From contig OX419755.1 of the NCBI GenBank assembly GCA_948567375.1, positions 44,335,001 to 44,399,000 of the forward strand: a stretch of DNA of 64,000 nt, given 5' to 3'. The position numbers were made by a program, and so were the translations under genes. The DNA comes from Lunularia cruciata. Taxonomy: Eukaryota; Streptophyta; Marchantiopsida; Lunulariales; Lunulariaceae. This document shows positions 55,058-64,000 of the stretch, one piece after another. How positions within the stretch are numbered: the stretch's first letter is position 1; every line of letters begins with the position of its first letter. The notes under the pieces are model-generated. The model was not told the DNA's origin, did no database searches, and worked only from the letters and a program-made list of their open reading frames with translations.

Positions 55058-56329
55058 TTTTTTAGTTCCATTGCCGGGTCTCTTGGATGAGAGTCAAGTA
55101 TCCTAATCATCTAACCACCTTGTCTCTCACTCAAGATGAATGTTTTGGTTTGGATGTTGGGACTTCTATAGAAGGCAAGATAATGATTTGCCTTTAATTG
55201 TATATTAGATAAAAGGAGGCTATGAGAGCTCATTTGGAGAGAACATTAAGGAAAGAGAAGGTTGAACTTATGTAAGAAAACCTAGACCCATTTGTTTACT
55301 CTGTAGTTCATTATGATACTTTTGAGGTGATATGTTACATTGTATACACATGCAATGAATTGAAGAGATTGTATGAGAAGGACAAAACATTTTGGAGATT
55401 ACAATGTTTTGTGCAAAACCTCAAGTTTGAGATCTAGATGTGAACTTTCTATAGAAGATAGCTTGGATTACCATCATGTTGGGAAACTTGTTATTATTAT
55501 ATGGACTGCTACATACACTGAACTAGAATTTTTGGATGGTTGTAGGGTAAACTCTTCTCACAAACCACAATCTTTGAAATTTTGTATAAAGTTTTCCATT
55601 TCTTTGTTTTGTGTTGGATTTTTTGAAAATAAGTTATTTTTTGCAAAGCTAGATATTTTATTTTCAAGCCTAAGAATTGGGTAGAGAATATTCTTGCATA
55701 GAAAGTTATGAATTTTTGAAGTGAAGGGGTTGGTTTAGGACCAAATCTAGGAAGATGTGTGATGAATAGAGAGGTTATCTGGCCAAATGGATCAATAAAA
55801 ATGGCTAAAATTTTGCAAGGAAGGAGTTCTTCAAGAGGAGCTTTTGTGTAAAAAATTTCAAAGGATTTGGAGTTACCATTTGGGAGGATTGACTGAGATT
55901 GTGAAGAGGGGTCATTTTTAGGGAGTTGAGTTCTCATCCATAAGGAGTGTGAGAACAACCAAAGGTATACACTCATTGAGAGTTAACACTCATTTTGGGA
56001 TCATAGAGAGAGGCCATCAAGAGTGGAAGTTGAGGTTATGCAACATTTCCAAAGATTTTCATGAGATGATTGTAGGGGTTGATTTGAAGAAAATAGAGTT
56101 TAGAATAGAATTTGAAGAGAGTGTTGAGAGGATCCAAAAACCTACATCACTTGGAGGAAAGAGTGATTCTAAGTTCTTTTTCATGTGGAGAGAAGGAACA
56201 TAAGACAAGTTCATATTGATTGACCTTTAGGAGATAGAGATTGAGGGAAAGGAGATACTTATTTGACTTGGATTACATGTTGGACCTTCTTCACCAAGAT
56301 TAGGAGAGAAGGGATCTAAAATCAAGGAG

Positions 56330-56714
56330 TTTAGGTTTGGTTACTCTAGGATTTCCATTGCATGATCAAATCCCAAGGTGCATATTATTTGAAATCTCTC
56401 ACATAGATAGTTTATCTATGGTTATTTTCATTACTTATCTCAAGAACTATATGATGAAAGTAGTTTCGGTATAGTGATATTAGGACTCTCTCCAAGATTC
56501 TTCACCAAAATTTCAAAAAAGTGTTCTTACTCCACTACACTCATGCCCTTTTGGAAGTCTTTCTACTCCAAAAACCTCTTCCTCATCTCATTGTTTTGTA
56601 TTCAAGCCCTATTGAAATCATTCACAAAGGCCTCCACATCCTCTTTATTCTTACCAAAGAAAAGCAAAAGTTTCTCCATCTTAGCTCCTCATTACCTTCC
56701 CTTCCTATATATAC

Positions 56715-56779
<65 letters not shown>

Positions 56780-57140
56780 GTTTTTTCTTTTATTGTCTCT
56801 CACTGTATAACTAATAGAGTACAACCATGACTAACACCATTTCAAATTAGTCATTTCAACCATAGGTAACATAACAACTTGTACCTTTTGTATTACCTTT
56901 GGTTGACTACTTTGAAATGGTGTTAGTCATGTTTGTACTCTATTAGCTGTAGGGTGAGAGCTAAGAAAGGTAGTGAGTGGTTAAGATGGGGAAACTTTTG
57001 GTTTTCTTTGGCAAGAATTGAGAGAATGTGGAGGCTTTTGTGAGAGATTTCAAGAGGATTTGAGTAAGAAATATTGAGAGGAAAAAGAATGAGTGGGTGT
57101 TATTACTACCAAATTTCTTTGATAATGCACTCTTACATGG
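56330..57140. repeat. Inverted duplication inside element D
   Basis: The Gag start and the motif GTGTTAGTCAT...TACTCTATTAG occur twice in opposite orientation (left arm about 56570-56865, right arm about 56890-57110). To the left, pre-Gag sequence corresponding to 7060-7320 of element A is also inverted (about 56330-56570). The arrangement differs from element A, where each piece occurs once and in one direction. Confidence 0.75.
56706..56774. repeat. (AT)n microsatellite
   Basis: About 65-70 bases of alternating A and T, bounded by ATATACATATAC and GTATGG. It lies in the left arm of the inverted duplication of element D. Confidence 0.97.
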
Positions 57141-57974
57141 TATGAGTTAGAATACCAAAAAAGAGAGAGGAGAGATTGGAAAGAGGAGTCTTGTGAAGGT
57201 TTGATTACAACACTCATTGAGAAATTTCTTCTAGATGAGAGTTATGAGAGATTGATGAGTGAGGTTACCTTCCTCAAGCAAGGAAATGGAGAGAAAGTGA
57301 GAATCTATGCCAAAAGATCGAAGAATTTAGAGTCCAAATTCTGTATAGTGTTGAAGAAGAGTGGAGATGATGTAGAGACTACCATGATTGGAACAGGAGC
57401 CATGCTCACTAAGAATTTTGTGAGAAGGTTGAAATTGCAAATTTGAAGCAAGGTGAGATGAAAAACCTTCTTCCAAGGTAGAAGCTATCAAGATTGCAGT
57501 TTGTATGGAGGAGAGTTTCAAAGAGGATGAGAGTAATTTGGTGGTGAAAGAGGTTGTGCATCCTCCACAAGTCTACAAGTATGGTAGATCTTCTGATCCT
57601 TTGTTAGCAAGGGTGGCATCCTAGTTGTAGTTGCTCATATTCTTGCACCTTTGCCAAAAGATCCCTTTCAAACTATGGAGCAACTTGCAGATCTCAAGAT
57701 TGATGTAGTGCAACTATAGGAGAAGAGAGAGGTGGACCAGAATATTGGGAGAAGGCCTAGAGGTTATGGAAACTTTCCATATAGAGGAGGCCAACCAACT
57801 AGAAATTTCAATGATAAAAATTGTTTTGGTTGTGGATATAGAGATCACATCCATAAAGGAATTGCCCAAATTCCATGTACCATGGAGGAAGCAGTTATGA
57901 GGGGGAAAATAAAGAGAAGGAGGAAGGTAGTGAAGCCCAAGTACCTCATGTGCAAAATAGAAGTATGGAGATAG
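56985..57974 (+). pseudogene. Gag of element D (broken)
   Basis: From the ATG at 56985 it parallels Gag of element A, with stops. The best stretch (57201-57446) reads TLIEKFLLDESYERLMSEV and ends at KNFVRRL. Downstream a degenerate zinc knuckle CFGCGYRDHIHKGI lacks its last cysteine (~57823). Confidence 0.7.
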
Positions 57975-58099
57975 CATCCATATATATGGTGGAGAGCAAG
58001 TAGGAGTAGAGAGAATTCTCAAACTCCAAAGGTCTTACCTTGGAGCTTTTAGCACAAGAGAAGAAGAGAGCATATTTTGCAAAATTCAGTCCTAAAAAG

Positions 58100-59290
58100 G
58101 ACAATCCAATGCCCACAAGGAGAACTTGCACAACTAGTTCAACCCCATCAACAAAGACTCTAAGGAAGAAGTTGAGGAGATGGATGATTTCTTGATCTCA
58201 AAGCAACAATGGAGCTACAATTTGTTGGAAGATGTTGGAAGTCACAAGGCCAACATCACAATGGGTGAACTGATTACTTTAATATCTACCTTGAGGAGCT
58301 TAGGGATAGTTTGAGTTCTACAGGAGCAAGAGAAAGAAGAAAGCAAAGATTCTGGTATCAATGGGAGTGGTGGATGCAAAACAAGCACCATGGAGGGCTA
58401 TAAGTATGCTTCCAAGATTAGTACAAGGGTGAATGGTCACATTAACAAGGATGCACTTGTTGATAAAGGATCTCTAATGAATGCCATGTCAGAGAATTTA
58501 TTGAAGAAGTTTAGTATGATACCCTCTAGACCTTCAACACTTGTAATGAGCATGGCAAACAAGCACTAAATTTCACTAGCGGGAGTGATAGACAAGGTGG
58601 TAGTATTGGTTATGGGAGTTCAGAATCTCATGACTTCTCAAATCTTGAAGGATTTAAGCTATGATTTGCTATTTAGAGGCCATGGTTGAGAGTAGCACAC
58701 ACAACTAATCAATGACATAAAGGGCACTTGAGAATTGAGCCATGAAACCATAGATTTACAATTTGTAACTAATACCACCTACACTTTGCATTCAAATACA
58801 TAACCTTTTGATTATTAGGAATCAGATTCAAAAGGTGCTTCAAGTGTGGATACAAGCATGGGGGAAGAGACCTCATTAGAGGAGGATGACTCTGAATCTG
58901 ATTCAGATGTGTATCCCTTGTGTACCATGAATTTTTTGCCTACGGTGGAGGTTTTGAAATACCTTGATAAATCACCATTGACATTAGAGGAGCTAGAGAG
59001 GAGACTATCTACCCTCAAGTATGGTCCAAATTTTATCAGAGGAGAAGGTATGATTTGAGGAGAGTTTTTGCAGGTTTATGCATGTGTTTGATTTTAGTTA
59101 CAAAGATCTGAAGAAAGTCATATTGAAGGAACACCAAATAGAGGTGGAGTCACATACAAGACTAGTCCACCAAAAGAAACATCATATTAGCTCACCAATA
59201 GCTTTGATTGTGAAAGAAGAGATTGATAAGCTCAAGGAGGTAGAGTTTATTTGTGAGGTAGGGAATTTAGAATAGGTGTCTCCAATTATG
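58100..59290 (+). pseudogene. Linker, protease and reverse transcriptase start of element D (broken)
   Basis: Visible are SHKANITMGELI (~58240), the protease region DALVDKGSLMNAM (~58451, D-K-G in place of D-S/T-G) and MSMANKH. Then come SPLTLEELERRLSTLKYGPN (~58974), DLKKVILKEHQIEVESHTR (~59106) and VKEEIDKLKEVEFI (~59211). The coding similarity stops at about 59290, before the catalytic part of the reverse transcriptase. Confidence 0.72.
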
Positions 59291-59311
59291 ATTATGAAGA
59301 AGAATTTATTG

Positions 59312-59960
59312 CGTATATAAATTGCTACACAACAAACATTGTTGTCAACATCACACACTCTAGAAGCACAACTCACACATAAGTCATACATCAACGTTCA
59401 AGTGCCATAATAATCATTTTTTTCACACAACTCAAATCACACTTAACCAGATCAGTACTTGATCTATCACTCAATAATGTGCCAATAATTGGACACTAAT
59501 TACAATCAAACCACACCTACTCTAGCTAAGAGAATCCAAGTGATGCTCATTGGCCTCTATCCACCATAGCCAGGAACTCAAAGGCTCAACATCAAAGAAA
59601 TGAGCCCTCTAGATCTGCACCTTTAAAGTATATCCCTTGGTCTCCAACCCTAATGGTCCCATTGACCGCACATCCAATGGTGCAAATGGTGCAAGTGATA
59701 GTAGGCCCAACCATATAGTCAGTACCTCAAATGCAAAATTTGACCATCAACAAGTAGTCAATGAGTATCTACCAATATACTCTTGAATACCAACACTACT
59801 ACTCTAGAGTCAGAGCAATCTAGATGCAATGCGACAAATGCCATAATAGCTATTGTATATATATAGATCACTACACAAGATACATTGCTATCAACATCAC
59901 ACACTATAGAAGCACAACTCACACATAAGTCATACATGGACTCTCAAGTGCTACAATTGC
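59312..59960. repeat. Pair of ~105-bp direct repeats
   Basis: 59312-59415 and 59853-59960 share TCAACATCACACACT-A-AGAAGCACAACTCACACATAAGTCATACAT and flanking bases. About 540 bp lie between the starts. They could be termini of a small element or a segmental duplication. Confidence 0.75.
59470..59790 (-). repeat. Repeat X, right copy (inverted)
   Basis: This is the reverse complement of the repeat at 53400-53745. Element D lies between the two. Confidence 0.7.
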
Positions 59961-60598
59961 CTCTCTATTTGGCAGTGAGGTCCCACTAATTTCAGATAGC
60001 CATCTACTCCAAGTATATGGTATACCTTATGGTGGTAAAAGATGAAGAGGCCGAGTGCAATCGAGCCCTATGGTTAGTCACCTGTCTACAATCTATACCC
60101 TATAAAGGATGAACTAGCTATAGGTCAAGTACATCTAGGACAGAACTATTGTCCCTGAGGAACCACTATGAGAGGAGGAGTGATACATGCCATATGCCAT
60201 CCTCTTGAATAGCTATCACACACTAACATAATAGTAGCTCTACTCAAAGAGCAACATAACATACACCGCAAGCCTACACGTACAAGTTCCAAGCTTGGAT
60301 CCATAGTACCACTAATGTTTGGGAGGTGGCATGGTGCACAATTGTACACATGATCTTTCTTAACAACACCATCATGTACTTCCAACATAACGACTCCAGA
60401 TAGGAAAACCTCATACACTCTCAAGATAGTGCGGTCTGTAGAGACATCAAGTGTTGTGGTGTTATTTCCTATAGATATACATAGTCACCTGAATGAAATT
60501 GATGGATTGAGTGTCTATAACCTCTTCCTTGAATGGTAACATGACATAAGGTATCCCTAAGCTAAGTAATTGCCAAGTTATCAAAGGCCATCGGCATC

Positions 60599-62387
60599 TA
60601 TGGTGCCCATATTTTTTTTTTCTGTTTTGTTAGCATTTGGAGAAGAAGTAAGCAAGAAAGCTAAATTATGAAGAAAAGAATGGATGCGAGTGTGTTTGGA
60701 GGGAATCCAAAGAAGTCAGCTTTGGATTGGAGAACGGAAGTACTCAAAAGGGGAGTACAAAGGAACAAGTCCAAAGATCATTGTCTTCAAATTGGGCAGC
60801 AAAGACCAATACAAAGACAGTCTAACAACCTTTCTACGTGGCAAGAAAGTACAATTCAAGAAATGGCAAAGGCAGAAGAAGCATGTCTTGATAGTGACAA
60901 GACATCAACACGCAAAAGAAGGGGGAGTCAATTTTGAAATTGATTGAAGAATGACTGCAATTTGGGGTAATATAAAATTGCAACTGCATAGGGGAAAGTT
61001 GAATATGTCAAGTAGATTTCATATTCCTTTGAGTAGTTGTCCTACAGTAATGCGTGTCAAGAAGCAGATTGAGAGTGAAATTTTCCAAAATCTAGAAGGG
61101 GTTAGAGTGTCTTGTCTAGGAGAGGGAATAGTCTTCTAGTGCCAAAGAACGAGAGAGCAAATCATGGCAAAGAAGGTCAAGAACGCCCTCACAGTAAGAA
61201 GTTTTGCAGATCAGAGGTTGGATGTCGTAGCAAGGATTGAGGTGTTGAATAGACTTTGTATCACTTTTTTAGCATGGAACTGGAATTTCAGTTTCCCAAG
61301 AGTCATGGCAGAGATAGCTACCAATAATTGTGAGGAAATTCCTGAAGTTGAGGGGAAGAGAGGAAATCCGGCTTGATGGATTGAGTCGGATTGGAGGTTA
61401 GTGTTGGGGAAGGAAGCAGGAGAACCAACGGGGATCACCTTCTATTGGAAGTGTGATGCTGCAGAGGAGATTGCGGACATATGCAATTCATTCTTCGCTC
61501 TGCATACAAAAAATGGTTACAAGGTGGAGTCTTATTGGGACCCAATTAAACAAAGCATTGTGGGGATGATAATGGCAATGTTCAAATCAAAATGAACAAC
61601 TTACGTAACATGTAGTAGGTGGTCCTTTTCTACCAAATGTTTGCAGGAGTGAAGGTGAATTGGGTAAAGTATTTTCACCAGCAAACAAGGTAGATAGTTG
61701 TCAATTTGAGGACAAATTTACCTCTACATTATTTTGCACTATTTGTAGCACATTTCAACTTTGGGTTGAATTTTTTGATAGTAGAGGAGAGGCATCACAT
61801 AGTGTCCCATTTTCATCCTAATTTGAGACAAGAAGCAGATGAAGAAGAACAACAATACATGGCACACCTCTGAGCCAGTGATGATCACTACGGGACAACA
61901 AGAGATGGAAGAAGTCATAAGCCCAAAGATGAAGAAGCAGAATAAACCCAAGGAAGTAGAGTTGCATCTAGCACAAAGAAAGACCCAAAGACTTGTTCTC
62001 TGGGGTAAGAAGGCGGTGAGAGAAGAACCTTCAGAAACCAAGTCTAAAGGGGAGATAGAGTCTAGAGGAGAAGGCTCAAAAGAAGTGGAACTCATGTTAC
62101 AAAGTGGGAAATCCGGAAGTGAGAGTGAGAGTGAAGACAAAGTTTAGCAATCGGCTGAAGCAGAAGAAGATGAAGCGTTTCATATGATGATTGGAAATAT
62201 ACAAGGAAATGGGAATCACTGTGTAGCCTTGGTCATGGAAGAGAAGGGGGCTGAGTGAAAGAAGGAGTACCCTATGGGGCCAAGTTCAGCAAGTTAGGAA
62301 GAAGGAAGCTCAGAAGTATCACTAAAGGTAAGAAGATCAAGACTTTGGAAGAAGAAGCCGGCAAAAAAGGCAAAGTACAAAGATGGT
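60599..62387 (+). mobile_element. Diverged B-family LTR, interrupted on its right
   Basis: It starts TATGGTGCCCATATTTTTTT, the eroded form of TGTGGTGCCCACATTTTTT. It then shows AGTCTAACAACCTTTC, a TATA box (TATAAAA 60971-60977) and the MSS-type ATG at 61005-61007, all in B-LTR order. DNA similarity to the other copies is low, whereas the reading frame is still recognisable. At 62388 another B LTR begins inside it. Confidence 0.75.
61005..62147 (+). pseudogene. Diverged LTR-borne reading frame of family B
   Basis: One frame (61005-61595, then 61839-62147) with stops, and a second frame for 61620-61840. Segments match the 44438-47009 copy: MSSRFHIPL, RLDVVARIEVLNRLCITFLA, FLAWNWNFSFPRVM, WIESDWRLVLGKEAG, KNGYKVESYWDPIKQSIVGM, and, in the second frame, NWVKYFHQQTRQIVVNLR, HFNFGLNFL, VSHFHPNLRQEADEEEQQY. 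The acidic tail ends SGSESESEDKV. Conservation of protein pattern across low DNA similarity suggests past selection on the protein. Confidence 0.68.
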
Positions 62388-62775
62388 TGTGGTACCCACA
62401 TTTTTTGTTTCTTTTCAAAATAAAGCAGAAGAAGTGTATAGAGAAGTCGGATTGCGCCTATTTGGCCAAAGAAGACAAAGAAAACTGCCTTCGGGGTGAA
62501 ACCCAAAGTAAAGTGACCTCGGGTCATAAGGCGAAGTACTTTGAAATGCCGTGTCAGCATACGATACAAAGTAAATTGTCTTCGGCTCGGGGGGGAGCTC
62601 AACCCGAGGCAAAGACAGTCTAACAACCTTTCGTCGGGGCGAGAAATTTAAGAAGGAGCAGTTTTAAAATTGGCGGCTCATACGCGCGAAGGTGGGGCGA
62701 CAATGATAGGTGCATGCAGGAGGTGTGATTTCTCAGTAGAAACTTGAAGTGACAGAAGACGAAGAAGTGCAACTC

Positions 62776-62805
62776 TATAAAAATCAAAACTGCAACGACG
62801 AAATG
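62776..62805 (+). promoter_or_regulatory. TATA box and first ATG of the right-edge B LTR
   Basis: TATAAAA 62776-62782, ATG 62803-62805, 27 nt apart as in the other copies. Confidence 0.6.
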
Positions 62806-64000
62806 TCAAGCAATTTTCCTTCGCCGTTGAGGAATCGTCTTGCAAGTGATCGGGGAAAGGGACATAGCGTTGGACTCATGTTAGTGCGTAAGGGAGAAGT
62901 CGAGAGAGAGAAATCGAGAGACCGAAAGAAAGCAGAAGAGATGGGAGGAGGGAAGAAGAACTCCGAATTTGCAGTGAGAAATCATGCAATTCGGAGATTA
63001 GATGTAGTAGCGAGGATCAAAGTCTTGAGCCGACTTCGGATCACCTTTCTGGCATGGAATTGGAACGTAAGTTTTCCTGGATTCATGATAGAAATCATCG
63101 AGAGTAAATGTCTCGATGGTCCCGAGGAAGAAGGGAAGAGAGGAAATCCGGCTCTCTGGACAGAGTCGGATTGGAGACTCGTACTCGAGAAGGAGGCAGG
63201 CTTGGAGCAGGGGGCCACGTTCTTGGGGAAAGGAGAGATAGCTCAAGAAACGCAGGAGGTGAGAGAAGCCTTCTCGTCGAAGAGGACGAAGAATGGGTAT
63301 AAAGTTGAGAGTTATAAGGACCCAGTGAGGAGGGGAATTGTGAGTGCACTAATGGCCCTCCTAAAGCCGGAGAGAACTACCTATGTGATGAAACACCAAG
63401 CGGTGTTCTTTCACAAGTTATTTGCAGGAGAACCGATAAATTGGGCAAGGTGCTTTCACGGAAGAACGAGGCAAATGGTGTGGAATTTGCGAGATAAGTC
63501 CACCTCCACACTACATTGTACCATTTGCAGCCCACTTTTACCTCGGGTTAAATCTGCTCAATGTGGCTGAGCGTAATCGAATGGTGTCTCATTTCCATCC
63601 TGATTTGAGAAGAGAAGTCGACGCGGAGGAGTAGCAATACATTCTCCAAATCCGGAGCGCAGACGATTACTACGCGAAGACAGGGACAAACGTGGAGGTC
63701 ATTGAAAGTACCCCGACGAAGAAGAGAACTCGGCAAGCAGACGCCGAAGAAAACAAGAAACCTCGGAAGATGCAGAAAAATAACCCGAGGCGAGGAATGG
63801 TGGTGATTGAGTCGGAAGATGAAGACTCAGAAGGCAAAGCCGAGCTCAAGACGGAGGACTCGGAACGTGAGGAGGAACCTGAGCTGACACTACAGAGTGG
63901 AGATGCAAGCAGTGACAGTGAAGACGGTGGAGAAATGACCTCGGCACCAGCGGCTGAAGAATACGAAGAAGAAATTCAAGCCGAAGTAAAAGCCGAAGAC
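62803..64000 (+). pseudogene. LTR-borne reading frame of family B, right-edge copy (partial)
   Basis: It is open from the ATG (MSSNFPSPL) through MGGGKKNSEF (62941) to about 63500 without a stop. There one extra base shifts the frame. After the shift it reads HYIVPFAAHFYLGLNLLNVA, VSHFHPDLRREVD, one TAG (~63632), then an acidic segment (VVIESEDEDSE, TSAPAAEEYEE) to the window edge. With one indel and one stop over 1.2 kb this is the best-preserved copy of the N-terminal part. The coiled-coil part lies outside the window. Confidence 0.75.

Larger units (their letters stand above)
54349..59290 (+). mobile_element. Element D: truncated family-A Ty3/gypsy element
   Basis: 5' LTR (54349-55057), leader, inverted duplication (56330-57140), Gag (56985-57974), linker/protease and the very start of reverse transcriptase, ending near 59290. 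It follows element A segment by segment but lacks the rest of pol and the 3' LTR. Beyond 59290 unrelated repeats follow. A primer-site-like TTCCATTGCCGGGTCTC lies at about 55066-55082. Confidence 0.82.
59291..60598. other. Non-coding stretch right of element D
   Basis: No gene recognised. It holds the right copy of repeat X and a pair of direct repeats of about 105 bp (listed separately). Confidence 0.5.
62388..64000 (+). mobile_element. B-family LTR, continues beyond the window
   Basis: It starts TGTGGTACCCACATTTTTTG. U3 repeats (62501, 62568), TATA box (62776-62782) and ATG (62803-62805) are as in other B copies. It is close in sequence to the copies at 29040 and 43642. Whether it is a solo LTR or part of a full element cannot be seen. 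Confidence 0.85.

Noticed and set aside
56474-56830. Frames of 97-118 codons running through the (AT)n tract
   Set aside because: They are antisense to inverted Gag sequence and contain a long Ile-Tyr repeat produced by the microsatellite.

Overview
The window looks like a repeat-rich nuclear segment of a land plant. One interrupted cellular gene with plant-type introns lies at the left edge. Nearly everything else is Ty3/gypsy LTR retrotransposon and LINE-like sequence in various states of decay. There are no bacterial operons, ribosome binding sites, CRISPR arrays or convincing tRNA/rRNA genes. A large-genome seed-free plant (bryophyte or fern) would fit, but the sequence does not settle the lineage.

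Layout. 1-2941: the 3' part of a conserved gene of unknown function, six exons on +. 5164-12817: degenerate Ty3/gypsy element A (+). 12818-15460: LINE-like reverse transcriptase pseudogene (-), split by a solo LTR of family A (13336-14027). 16214-17962 plus 39541-40440: a second LINE-like pseudogene (+), split by element C (17963-39540, -). C is a non-autonomous, Gag-only LTR element with LTRs of 3.4-3.9 kb that carry ~83/90-bp tandem repeats. One LTR of C is itself split at a repeat by element B (21060-31638), an Athila/Tat-like Ty3/gypsy element. The order of events is therefore LINE, then C, then B. 43642-47423: a complete 3.8-kb solo LTR of family B (-). 49640-53150: a decayed chromovirus with a recognisable chromodomain. 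54349-59290: a truncated relative of element A with an internal inverted duplication. 60599-62387 and 62388-64000: two more family-B LTR copies.

The most unusual content is in family B. Its LTR carries, just downstream of a TATA box, a long reading frame (about 860 codons in the full-length copy). The inferred product has a conserved N-terminal domain, an acidic middle and a coiled-coil C-terminal part. A strongly diverged copy keeps the protein pattern between disabling mutations. Copy B at 21060-31638 also has the U3 terminus at both outer ends, because its right end is an inverted partial LTR. Yet it is flanked by a perfect 5-bp duplication (CAAAA) that rejoins the interrupted repeat unit. 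This suggests that a palindromic, double-U3 molecule was integrated. Element C appears to encode one Gag-like polyprotein of about 1,190 codons and no polymerase, so it would need enzymes supplied in trans.

All boundaries and alignments were read by eye. Element limits without a sharp terminus carry tens of bases of uncertainty.
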